From NCBI GenBank assembly GCA_949318235.1, contig OX439128.1, forward strand, positions 55,231,260-55,295,259: a DNA stretch of 64,000 nt. The letters run 5' to 3'. The position numbers were made by a program, and so were the translations under genes. Below, piece after piece: positions 1-36,639 of the stretch (within the stretch, counting starts at the first letter, position 1; each line of letters opens with the position of its first letter). The notes under the pieces were generated by a model. That model worked only from the letters and a program-made list of their open reading frames with translations. It was not told where the DNA came from and did not search any database. This DNA comes from Ecdyonurus torrentis. Taxonomy: Eukaryota > Arthropoda > Insecta > Ephemeroptera > Heptageniidae.

Positions 1-741
1 TGCATTTTAAATTTTATTTTTTTAAAAAAAATATCATTTAACTCCTTAAAAAATAACAATTTATGTGCTGGTTGCTAAGTTTTGCAAAAATATTATTAAA
101 CTTTTTTTTTTCTTATTTTTTCTGCATTTTTGAAATCTATATCTACATCTTACAATTGTAGCTTATGTTCTAGCAAAAATTATCAAACAACTTGAATCGT
201 ATAGAGTTTAAATATTTTTTATAGTGCCACATATAGAAGAAATTTTATATTATATTATTTAAGGTTTTATATTATATTGTTGCTATGATTATTGCAACAA
301 TTCGATAATAAAACAATTTGGAATTTGTAGAAAAACTGTTTGTTTTTTCTTCTAAATTTGGGAATAAAATTTTGACCAATGTAACACATATGTATTTATT
401 ACAAACAATAACCATAGCTTCTTGTTGTGAATGAGCAATGTATATATTAGTCCATCTTATCTAATACTAGTAGAACAAGTGACCACTTTTTAACTGGTTA
501 AAAAGGGGGTATCAGGAATCACAAGTCCATTACAACTTCTGCAAGTGCATAAACCCATGCTTACTTTTTGAACCTAAAAAAAATACTAAAATTTTTTTTC
601 TTTGTTTTTTAACCATTTTATATTTTCATTATTTTAAAACATATGGTAGAACATTTGTCGGCATCCTTTTTTAAATAAAAGCGTTTTCACTTTGATTATT
701 AATAACTCTGGAACAGGCTCGTAAGCTCCTGTGTTATTGCC

Positions 742-915
742 CTATACTAAAAATGAACCCTTGTTGATGTAGTTCAAATTTTCAACGCAACAATCAACAT
801 GTAAAATGTAAGTGGCACTGTAGTCTTTTTGTATTCTTGCATTGTTGCAGCGAAAATTTGAATTACATCATTAAGGGATCGTTTTTTCAACAATAGCTTC
901 CTATCCTGTTTATAT
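742..915. repeat. dispersed repeat, copy 1 (second copy near 61.2 kb)
   Basis: The segment starting AATGAACCCTTGTTGATGTA and running to the words caatagcttcctatcctg recurs almost unchanged at about 61,200-61,420. The second copy additionally carries a perfect hairpin insert. It is non-coding; the family is not recognised. Confidence 0.7.
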
Positions 916-1018
916 ATCCATGCTCTGGAACTTAAAAAGCAAAATACAAGCGCACCGAGAGTAATAGTTTAGCACTTACTGTAAGTGGCACGTTGTAGTG
1001 TGAACTGAATCAAACACT

Positions 1019-1026
1019 CACACACA

Positions 1027-1077
<51 letters not shown>
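1019..1077. repeat. (CA)n microsatellite
   Basis: About 28 CA dinucleotides with one GA interruption. Confidence 0.95.
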
Positions 1078-1079
<2 letters not shown>

Positions 1080-2692
1080 GATCTCAACCTTTAACTCTTA
1101 TGTATAATATAACGTCTTTATTGCCATAAAAACAAGTTTTAATTTTAATCTAAAATTCATTTTTCCTTTTCATGAAAAAAAGTAACTGAATTAAAAGAAA
1201 CATTGTTATGCATAAATGTTGCTGAATTGCAATATGTTGCTACATTGAGATAACATAAAATTTCTTACTTGTTACGACGTTATTCGTACAATTGAATTCA
1301 ATTTTTCAGTTCATTACTATTTTAAATATATATTGATAAAAGTTATGATTTTCATGTTTATACTTTAAATAAAAATAAGATTAAATGCAACACTAAATAT
1401 GTGAATGCAAAATAAGGCGATTTACAAATAAAAAAATTGTTAAATCTAATTACCTATAAACACATGTTTAATTAGTTATTTTAATTTAAAACATGAATAA
1501 AGATTAAAATATAGAAAATACTTAAATAAATATATAAAGATAGTTTACGCAAGTTCATTCACAATCTTGGACATTCTATATTTTTGCTTACACATTGTGA
1601 CTTAAGCATCCTCAACAACTTGACAATACTAGCTCACCCATATTATTAGGAATTTAAAAAATAATGATTAAAAAAAAGGCGAAGATATTAACCTTATTGT
1701 ATTCGGTTGATAATTAATTTATCGTACCTTAATATATTGCATTATGATAATGGAATTTTTATTTTTATAAATTTCTAATCTCTTTGAAAGAAAAAATAAA
1801 TAACAAATTTTTTAAAGGTGCAAAATATAAACTTTATTGATAGGTATTTATTCAATTTGCCAGGCTTGATTAAAAAGACTTAAAATTTAATGATTAGTAA
1901 AATTAGTAAAAATAATAGTTATAAAAATAAAAAATATTAAAAACAAAATTAATACCAAAAATCCCATTTATTTCTAAAAATATTAGTATTGTATCATTTT
2001 ATATTGGTCCAATTTTTGCAAAACTTTGCAATTAAAAAAAGATGTAATTTCTAAACAAAAAAAAAACTTGGATTGGATTATTTTGCCAACTGAACTGATT
2101 GTGAAAAAGAAATTGTTAAGTAAAAATAACTTAACAAATTGTTAACAAAAAGTTTCATTGTAAGAACCAACTATTTTTAAGTGTTAGGAATAGGCATTTC
2201 CATTTAAATTTAATTTAATTAAATTTCATGCATTTCCAATTTTAAAATTATTTTGATATACAGAAATAAATTGTAAGAAGAAAACGAAAAAAGAAATATT
2301 TTTATTTTTTTTAAATATTTAATCCAATTTTCCCAACAAAAAATTAAATACTTAATCTGCTTTTTCTTTCTTTTTTATTTAGTGTGAATTTTTTACATGA
2401 AGCAAAAGGATAGTACAAAGTCCCAAAGTACAAATAATTTTTTTATTAAGTTAAATATGTAAAAGAAAATTGCAAGAAAAACTGTTGGATTTTAGAACTA
2501 TTCTTGAAATAGATTTATTTAACCACTTGATATTTAAATAAAATATTTGCTTAGCTCTAAAATACTTTATTTTTTATACAATATCATTATTAGCATTAAT
2601 GATATAATTCCCCTGGGTGCTTTTCCTCTACTACTACCTACACCCTTGTTATCCACCTATATAATCAGCTAGACTTGACACTGGATTTTTTG

Positions 2693-3573
2693 CTAATACC
2701 CTCTATCAATATCTGGACCACCTCCTAATGATCCACCATGAATTCCGTATATATTCCCACCAGAATTTTCCCTAACGACAGAAGCCCCTTCCGCTTCACT
2801 CATAAAACCACCTTGAAATCCAGGAATACCTGGCATTGTGCTGTAACCTATGCTTCCTATGTTTTTTGAATTTTTAAGTTTTCTTGTTGTTGTTATTCTA
2901 AATATCCCAACTGTACGTTCATCACCTTTTCCATTCGTATAATCATCGTTCATGCTGGCTATTCCTGCTTATAACGCTTCAACCCTTCCTCCACTCACTG
3001 AACCTCCGTACTTTCTGGTTGTTGTGTATAAACCAGATGGTTGGCCACTTACATCTATAATTCCTCCTGCACTCAATGATCCGCCTTGCATACCGGATGA
3101 TGTTGGCATAGGGAAAGCTGCCCGATTAGTCTCAACCGCAGGAAATCCCTTGGCTCTACTAGATTTTCCAGATAAGTTAGGATGAGGTCTTTCGGCGCAT
3201 GCTGCTAAACCACCTCCATCTCTTACCTCAATCATCATTTTTTGTAACTCTTCAGAATTTTGAGGTCTTCTCCCATTTAACCCATGAGCCATTAATTTTA
3301 TAGCTAAATCTCTTTCCTTTTGATCTTGAGGTGGACTAAAAAATTCCGCTCCATATACACTATTTTTTATGATATACTGTATACCAACCAGGCCTCCTAA
3401 TTGATAGTCATTATGAAGATTTTGACTATTTCCGATGTTTCTATCTTCGAAGCTTAAAATTTTTATCTGTCTTTTAGTTGTTGGTGTTATGTCACCTGCC
3501 ATCATTTGTTTGTGATTAAAAAGTTTTGAGAAGTCCTTTGTTGCCATGGTTTCACTTAATTGGGCTCTTGTAG
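2693..3573 (-). pseudogene. orphan exon 5 of the secreted TTTRK/PQ family, one in-frame stop
   Basis: This is a full-length homologue of the last exon of copies 1 and 2. It begins after a TTTGCAG acceptor with CT-ACA (phase 1, joining to give ATRAQLSETMATKDF) and ends in GGGPDIDRGY-stop at 2,693. It keeps the GLNGRRPQNSEEL block, two TTTRK motifs and the Gly/Met-rich middle. The 881 bp stay in one frame, but a TAA at 2,969-2,971 replaces the GAT codon found in copies 1 and 2, so the last roughly 90 residues are cut off. No exon 4, 3, 2 or 1 lies between it and copy 1. It could be a dead remnant of a deleted gene, an alternative last exon of copy 1, or carry a sequencing error at the stop. Confidence 0.8.
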
Positions 3574-5491
3574 CTGCAAAAAAATCACCATTAACATTTA
3601 AAACCAATATTTGAAGTGGGCATATTTGTTGCCAAAAATTGATGTTTATGAATTTATGTAAAATTCTATGCCAAATGGTTTATAAAATTCTTTAATTTTT
3701 ATTTATTAAGCATAGTTAAAAAACAAATAAACTAAATTTAATCGATATTTCTTATCATATATTGTTGAACACTAATCATCAGTTATCCATTACCGAAGAG
3801 TTAACTTTTCAGGTTTATATCGTCTCAAATTTTTATAAAATTAGATGTATCCCTTTTTTTGTATGATGTGAAAATGAGAAATATGTAAGCAATTTATTTA
3901 TCGTGCTAAAATAGTTTTAGAACTTTTACGAACCTCTTTGCCATTATTTAGATGAAATGAATCCATTTATGCAACAAGAAAGCATAAACACATATCGAAA
4001 ACTTAACTCCTGTGCCTCTTTTAATAAATTTTACTAGAATTTAGTTGTATATTTTCAATAAAAGTATTCTTCTATACGTTTGATTTTGTATCTTTGTAAA
4101 GAGGTGTCATGACAAATTTTCATAAACATACTTAAACTTATATGAATATAACAAGAAATAATATATTAACCTGCCTGATTTTTACAAAACAGATACTGCT
4201 ACAGGACAGATAAAAAAATTATCTATCAAGAGAAAAATTCTATGAAATGAGAAATGATTACTTTATTATAATCTACTTGAAGTAAAACTTGTCACTAAAA
4301 ATACACAATTATTATTAATTTATACTTATGTAGAATAAAAGACACACAGAAAAATTACCGTTAAAAAGCTTGTTTACAGTTTTGCAATGCTTATAATATT
4401 GCGTAATAATCAGTTAGGACTTAATTTAACGTTAATATTTAAATATCAAAAACGTTAGTGATGTCACAAGTGTTGGAATTATATTGATAAATCATAGGTT
4501 TTTAATGGTCAAGTTAACCTTTAATATAAGTGTAATTTAAATGCTTGTGATGTCATTTGCGTTTAATCGTTAGACTGTCAACGTTTAGTTACGTCATAAA
4601 TAATATTTAAAATTACCTAAAGAAATTCAAAACAGTGTACAAAGTTTGCAAGGCTTTTGTTATTGTGAAAATTTTATCGGGCAAGAGGACAAACCTAGTA
4701 TGTACAAAAGCAGCAAATTTGAATTTTCAATCTTTTTCTGTTTATATGTAAATAGAGGTTGTGTTTTTTTTTACAGTTTTATTCTCAAAATTGCAGCTTA
4801 TTAAGACGTGTTTATGATTAATTTTTTTGTTTTAAAAAATTAAGCGAGTAAGTACTGCGATATACGCAAAAATAAAACAAATACGCTGTTACATTATTGC
4901 CCACTTGTAACTTTTTTTAGTTGAAAATGAATTTAAAAAAAGTGACTCATCTTAACCTAAATTGATTTTAATATTTTTCACGATAAAATACTAGCTTCAT
5001 GGTTAAATTGTTTTACGATTAGGTAAGGTTTATATAAATGGGGACTAGAGTATGTAGTGTATTGAATTTTTATTTTAAAATTTAGATTTATCACACTGCG
5101 CAAATGATTTATATTCTTTCTAATCGTTGCACAATAAATATGAAGTATTAAAAAGTAAAAGATAGAAAATAATTGCTGAGATAAAAACCAAGCAACGTCT
5201 GCTTTATTTTGCAACTCGTATTATAATATGAAGGGTTAACTTTTTAAGTTATTTACCTCATATCTAAAATCCTTATGAACGTAATGCGTAAATGAAGAAG
5301 GAAGAAACTGAAGCATGTTAAGAAAAAAATGTTTCTAGTGGGAACAAATGTAGTTTTTTTATAATTCAACACAAAACATTTAAATTCTGTATCTTTATGA
5401 GATTTGAATAAAATATAAATATACTAACTTCAAATTATGGCATACAAAGAGTTCTTAATTAAATGTATATTTTATTGTTTTTCTATTGCAG
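3574..5491. other. gene-free AT-rich spacer
   Basis: No exon-like homology to the family and no long frame. The only longish frame (4,978-5,214, minus) has ordinary AT-rich composition and no recognisable domain. Confidence 0.5.
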
Positions 5492-5910
5492 CTACAAGGG
5501 CCATCATAGTTAAGACCAAGGCATCTAAAGACTTCTTAAATTCTTTAGAGAAAAAATATATTTGATGATAAGTGTTAAAACGAGAGCAACAACAAAAGTG
5601 TCAACTTGCAGTTTAACTTTAAAGGTAGAAACATCTGAACTTGGTCCAAGTTTTCAAAATGACTTTCAATGAGGAAGTCTAGTGGTTATACAGAAAGACG
5701 TAAAGAATACTGAGAAAAGTAAGGTGCATTTAGAAAAAATAACAATTAAGGTTACTTTAGCATTACTTGGAAATTTAGCATTACTTACTTTTAGGTTGAA
5801 TGGGATAAAACCTTAAAATTCTTTTGAATTTTGAATGATGATAATTAAAGGAAGACACAGAAGAGGTCTAGCACTATTTGGTAAAAGTCCTTAGTCTTTG
5901 CTGAAAAGTC
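5492..5910 (+). pseudogene. decayed exon 5 of the same family, inverted
   Basis: On the plus strand a TTCTATTGCAG acceptor is followed in phase 1 by ATRAIIVKTKASKDF, matching the start of the orphan exon (ATRAQLSETMATKDF) and of copies 1 and 2 (ATRGLFIETIASTEF). Further on, ACTTGGTCCAAG and AATGACTTTCAA match the GPSLRNDFQ block. Near 5,796 the words LNG-KP followed by MM-I-KG match GLNGRKPKDAEELEMMLIE. Many stops (for example TGATGA soon after the start) and frameshifts make it non-functional. Its orientation is opposite to every other member, so at least one inversion or inverted duplication occurred. The right boundary is approximate. Confidence 0.7.
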
Positions 5911-6413
5911 AGGTAGATACATGGAAGCTTATTTTTTTGACAAGGAACTAAAGTAAACCGTTGATAAAAAATATTTTCAAAGTCATAGCTTCTCTTCCTT
6001 TTCATTCAATTGTTATTTTTATTATCGCGTAAAAAAAGTTAAAATTTCCACTACTTAAGAAATTAAATGATATTATTTTATTGATATATTTTAGTGAAAA
6101 TAATATGACTTGAGTCTTTAGGCTAAGCAAAGTAAAGTGTGATATTTCAGTTGTCGTTACTACTAATCATAAAAAAGAAACTAAAATGATCTGTGAGATA
6201 AATTATTATGTACCTAATTTTGTGCATGCAGGATATTAGATATATAAAATTGATATATAATTTACAAAAATACTATTCATATTATCTATTCTGTTTCCAA
6301 TATATTCTGGATTTATTCAAAAATATCTATATAATGTAAGTTTTTATTTATGAAGATAACTTAAAGAAAATTTTTTTTATCCTGAATTTGAGTAATTAAA
6401 CTTTGTTAATGAA

Positions 6414-6415
<2 letters not shown>

Positions 6416-6493
<78 letters not shown>

Positions 6494-6506
6494 TATATAT
6501 ATGTAT
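6416..6506. repeat. (TA)n microsatellite
   Basis: Interrupted TA repeat. Confidence 0.95.
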
Positions 6507-7316
6507 ATAAATTATTATACGTAATAATTGCATCTTATTAAACTTTTAAAAATTTGTGAAGCTCTTTTTATTTTAAAAAAATAAAAAAAATTATGGCATT
6601 GTTTCCTTTAAAAACCTAATTAAATATTACAAATGGCTCCAAAAGTATTAGAATTTTTTTTTTATTAGTTTCACCATTTAAAGAAACTTAATAAGTCTAA
6701 AAAAATTTTAAAAATATAAACCAAAGCCATTCTTAAGATAAAGTACATAACAATTTTACTTTATTATAGCCGTTTGTAAAATGGCAATTTAGACAACACA
6801 GTGCTTAAGACCAAGTTATGACTGGAATACAATGAAGATTCTTTATTCTTAGAATAAGCAACACACCAAATAAATATTTTGTTTTTACTTTTTTTTAATT
6901 TCAATAATTTATTTCTAACATTATAATTAGTATTTGTAGTTTATTATTATTTATTAATAGATTTGCAATAATATAAGCAAAAGGATATTAAAAAATATAA
7001 AAAGATGCAAAAGTTTTTATTGGCATAAAATAAAGAAAGAATCATTGGAAGGAGATCTGTTGCATTATTGCACATTTGTTAATTTTTAAAAAGTTATTAT
7101 TCAATTTCTTGACAAACAAGTATGAATAAGATTTATATTAGGTTAAAAAAACTGAATGTAAAGTAATATATATATAATTTTTTTATTATTTTAATAGCTC
7201 CAGAACATTTTACTTTTTATTTATTATTTATTTTTTGAGACAGCATTTGTTTCAGGTTAATTTTTTTAGTAATTATAAAATACCAGCACCTCTAATTAAC
7301 TACCCAGCATTTGTAA

Positions 7317-7322
7317 TTTATT
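7317..7322 (-). terminator. candidate poly(A) signal of copy 1
   Basis: AATAAA on the minus strand about 95 nt downstream of the copy 1 stop. The same hexamer in the same context lies at 24,761-24,766 behind copy 2. Confidence 0.5.
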
Positions 7323-7415
7323 TCCTCTATTTGCTTTTATCCTGCCCCTTCGTACATGCAAGTAATCCACCTAAGTAATCCATCTAAGATTGTCTCTAGG
7401 ACAGACTTTCTCTCG

Positions 7416-23515
<16,100 letters not shown>

Positions 23516-23760
23516 GGCATGATTATAAAGATTGTATTTTACTTGACACCTCTGTTAAATCAATTATACTTTTTTATTGAATGATTTTATAGGAAATACA
23601 GTTCGCTGATTGTGACGTTATTTTAATAATTTGGCAAGAGGATGTCAGTCCCAAATAATTATAATTAAGTTTTTTTTGTAGATATAATTGGTTTTTTATT
23701 TTTATTAATTAAGTGAGAGAGATGTAGACATATGGAGAAAGAGAAAGGGAAATGGAAGGA
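23516..23760 (-). promoter_or_regulatory. copy 1 upstream region with TATA box and GA tract
   Basis: Strongly conserved among the three copies. It shows CCTATAAAATC (TATAAAA at 23,585-23,591, about 70 nt before ATG), a conserved block around ttcgctgattgtga, a block around ggatgtcagtccc, then a GA-rich tract beyond 23,714. Here the middle block reads AACGTCAC on the gene strand, like a CRE half-site; copies 2 and 3 have AACATCAC. Confidence 0.6.
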
Positions 23761-24760
23761 GACTGACTGTTAATGAAAAATGAACTTTTTTATATATTAT
23801 GCATATAAAGGCCTATATTTTGGCAATTGAAAAGAACACACAGTCTGCAAAGTCAGACTTCCGGCGCAACTTTTGTGTTAATATGTTCCTTTGTTATAAC
23901 AGCTGATAATGACTTGGTTAACTGTTTACTACGTTTATACATATGGTCAATCATTGTTATTTCTTCGTTTAGAAATTTGAATTTGATAAGAATGAAAGAA
24001 ATTTTACACAAAAAAGTTCCATGCTCTTAATGTGACTCAATTTTTTGTCAATTTTGTTAGCTCAAAAAACCAGATCAACCAATGAATGTGTCTTTTTTTG
24101 TTGGTCAGCCAATTACTGTTGTTGAGATTTCCTTTACTTTACAGAAGAAGCTCTAATAAGTCTAAAACTTTTTATAAAATTGTGAACCAAAGCAATTCTT
24201 AAGATATAGTACACAACAATTTTATTTTATTAAAGCCGTTTGTAAAATAGTGATTTAGACAACACATGGCTTGAGACAAATTTACGACTGGAATAGAATA
24301 AAGATTCTTAATTGTTAGAGTAAGCAACACACAAAATAATATTTTTTTAATATTTTTAAAATTTAATATTATAATTACTATTTGTATGTTATTATTATTT
24401 ATTATTAGATTTGCAATAACATAAGCAAAAGGATATTAAGAAATTTAAAAAGTTGCACAAGTTTTTATTAGCATAAAATATAGAAAAAAACATTGGAAGG
24501 AGATCTGTTGCATTAATGCAAATTTGTTGATTTTAAAAAAGGTTATTATTCAATTTCTTGACAAACTATTATGAATAAGATTTATTTTAGGTTAAAAAAA
24601 CTGAATGTAAAGTAATATATATATAATGTTTTTAATATTTTAATAGTTCCAGAACATTTTACTTTTTATTAATTTTTTTTCAGACAGCATTTGTTAGAGG
24701 TTGATTTTTTTATTTATATTAAAATACCAGCACTTCTAATTAACTACCCAGCATTTGTAA

Positions 24761-24766
24761 TTTATT
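24761..24766 (-). terminator. candidate poly(A) signal of copy 2
   Basis: AATAAA on the minus strand about 95 nt beyond the stop, in the same context as in copy 1. Confidence 0.5.
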
Positions 24767-24859
24767 TCCTCTATTTGCTTTTATCCTGCCCCTTCGTACA
24801 TGCAAGTAATCCACCTAAGTAATCCATCTAAGATTGTCTCTAGGACAGACTTTCTCTCG

Positions 24860-34484
<9,625 letters not shown>

Positions 34485-34737
34485 TGCATGATCATGAAGA
34501 TAATATTTTACTTGACCACTATGTTAAATCAATATTTTTTAATTAATGATTTTTTAGGATATACAGTTCGCTGATTGTGATGTTATTTTTATAATTTGGC
34601 AATAGGATGTCAGTCCCAAATAATTATAATAAAGGATTTTTTGTAGATATATTTGGTTTTTTATTTTTATTAATTAAGAGAGATATAGACATATGGAGAG
34701 AGAAAGAGAGAGAGGGAAATGGAAGGAGAGAGAAGTG

Positions 34738-34740
<3 letters not shown>
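34485..34740 (-). promoter_or_regulatory. copy 2 upstream region
   Basis: Same conserved blocks as upstream of copies 1 and 3, but the TATA position reads CTAAAAAATC, a weakened TATA box. A GA-rich tract of about 55 bp starts near 34,678. Confidence 0.55.

Positions 34741-34781
<41 letters not shown>
34740..34781. repeat. (TA)n microsatellite
   Basis: TA repeat bordering an inverted-repeat element. Confidence 0.95.
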
Positions 34782-34783
<2 letters not shown>

Positions 34784-35266
34784 GTTGGCAACCATTGCCG
34801 AATTCGCTCATTGGCCGAAATAAGTGACCACGTCGCGGCGTGGCAATGCATTTTTGCCAAGATCCGAAATGCATCGTAATTTTGACCACGTTGCGGAGTG
34901 GTTTTTAACAAATGCCAAATTTTTGGCAAATACATTTTAGCAAGTTCGTGGAGTGGTTTTTAATAATTGCCACGCTGCAGCGTAGTCAAAATGTTTAATA
35001 CGCAGGTTACGATATTCGGTATAAGTATGAATAATATCATATATTTTTTTATTATTATAACACATCATTTTATATTATGATTTTCAGTTATTTAAAATAT
35101 TTATAAATTTATAAAAATGATTTCATATTAAATTTGACAAAAAAAAATTGTCTATGGTCAACATTACGATGCACAAGTGTTGAATTGCGGATCTTGGCAA
35201 AATTGCATTGCCACGCTGCGACGTGGTCACCTATTTCGACCAATGAGCGAATTCGGCAATGGTTGC

Positions 35267-35270
<4 letters not shown>
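34784..35270. mobile_element. inverted-repeat MITE flanked by TA repeats
   Basis: The left end TTGGCAACCATTGCCGAATTC, then gctcattgg, gaccacgtcgcggcgtggcaatgca, returns inverted at 35,186-35,270. The middle (34,876-35,185) is AT-rich and non-coding. Confidence 0.8.

Positions 35271-35328
<58 letters not shown>
35271..35328. repeat. (TA)n microsatellite
   Basis: TA repeat. Confidence 0.95.
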
Positions 35329-35331
<3 letters not shown>

Positions 35332-35382
35332 CGAAATTACCAAATTTGCATTTTATACTATACTAGACCATAACATTATATA

Positions 35383-36501
35383 CAGGGTGTCAATAAAGTC
35401 TTTGATTGTGTTTAAACGTTAATAAAACACGTAAGGCTCAACATAAAAATGTATTTCTATACATAAAATTAAAGTTTAAATTGTGACAATTTTGAAAATC
35501 AAAACATAAATCCAATCAGATGATTATAAATATTGCTGCATCAAAAACAGCAAATAAAAATAGAAATTGACGTCCGTTCTTCACCTTTTAAAGCTTGATT
35601 TGTCTTACATAACACATGCAGATTCAAAATGTGTTAGGTTGCACACGAGTTTTCTGGAACATTACTTCAAAGCCTCTTCACATGTGTTCTATTGGTAGCA
35701 CGCAACACGTCGAGATGAAGTTCTAGCTTGCGCACCACGTTTTTGAGAGTGGGTGGAGTAATGGCTGCGATAGCAGCGGTGATCAATAGCTTCAACTCAC
35801 GCACTTTCGTCGTAAATATCTGGTATTTGTAGCGGGAGATCAGGACTCAAGAGACCTGGTTGCCCACGCCATGGGCCTACCAAGACGTATCCACCTGCCT
35901 AGAAACACTTTATCCAGCACGTCTCTGACAACGTGCGCCCAATGTGGTGGCGCTCCGTCCTGCTAGAAGCGATAAGCTCGTAACCCCACTCCGCCCAGAC
36001 CTGCAGCAGCAGAGGGATGGTGTAATTCTCAAGCATGTCCAGGCAGTGTTTCCAGTGGTTGGTTGGCTCGTTGAAGAAGAACGGGCTTATCACACGATCA
36101 AACAGGACTGCACATCAAATAAATACCTTGGGACTGTGACGTTCGAACGTACGAGCTTTGTCTGGACGTTAAGTGCCCCAGAAACATACTTTCTGTCAGT
36201 TTTTACTTTACCACACAAACACGCAATGAACTTGTCTCCTGATCTCACGCCACCCGACTTTTATTTCTGGGGCTTCCTCAAAGACCAGGTCTTCAAGACA
36301 AAAGTGGGTGACATGCGTGTGTTGATGCAGCGTATCACCGACGCTATCGAGGTCATCACTTTGCGGACCCTCCGCAACGTGTCGCGCGAGCTAGTGGTTC
36401 GTCTCGACGTGTGTCGTGCTACCAATGGGGATAATGTGAAGAGGCCTAGAAGTAATGCTTCAGAAAACTCAATTGAGACATTACATATTTTTTTAATCTA
36501 G
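35383..36501. pseudogene. Tc1/mariner-like transposase remnants in inverted arrangement
   Basis: The left end CAGGGTGTCAATAAAGTC after TA resembles a mariner-type terminal repeat. On the minus strand (about 36,000-35,700) one frame reads QDGAPPHWAHVVRDVL, then RWIRLGGPMAWATRS, the catalytic-core region of mariner-like transposases. On the plus strand (36,110-36,500) another piece reads SPDLTPPDFYFWGFLK, the downstream motif, plus a C-terminal tail. The two tails (RxTN...VKRx and aagtaatg-tccagaaaactc) are inverted copies of each other. Both pieces are incomplete, with stops. Local GC is higher than in the surroundings, indicating a younger or foreign insert. Confidence 0.7.
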
Positions 36502-36639
36502 CTGTATCATCTAGATGATGATGACATTAATAATGTAAAAGGCGAAGATTAAATGAACTTATTTTATGTTAAAAGTGTGGTTGATATTGTCGATTTAATT
36601 CCAAGTGTTTTAGACCTACAAAAAAGTGAACTGCAAGAA

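Larger units (their letters stand above)
1..2692. other. gene-free AT-rich flank
   Basis: No convincing coding exon is visible on either strand. The stretch holds a dispersed-repeat copy (about 742-915) and a CA microsatellite. An AATAAA on the minus strand at 2,566-2,571 is a plausible polyadenylation signal for the orphan exon 5 that ends at 2,693. Confidence 0.5.
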
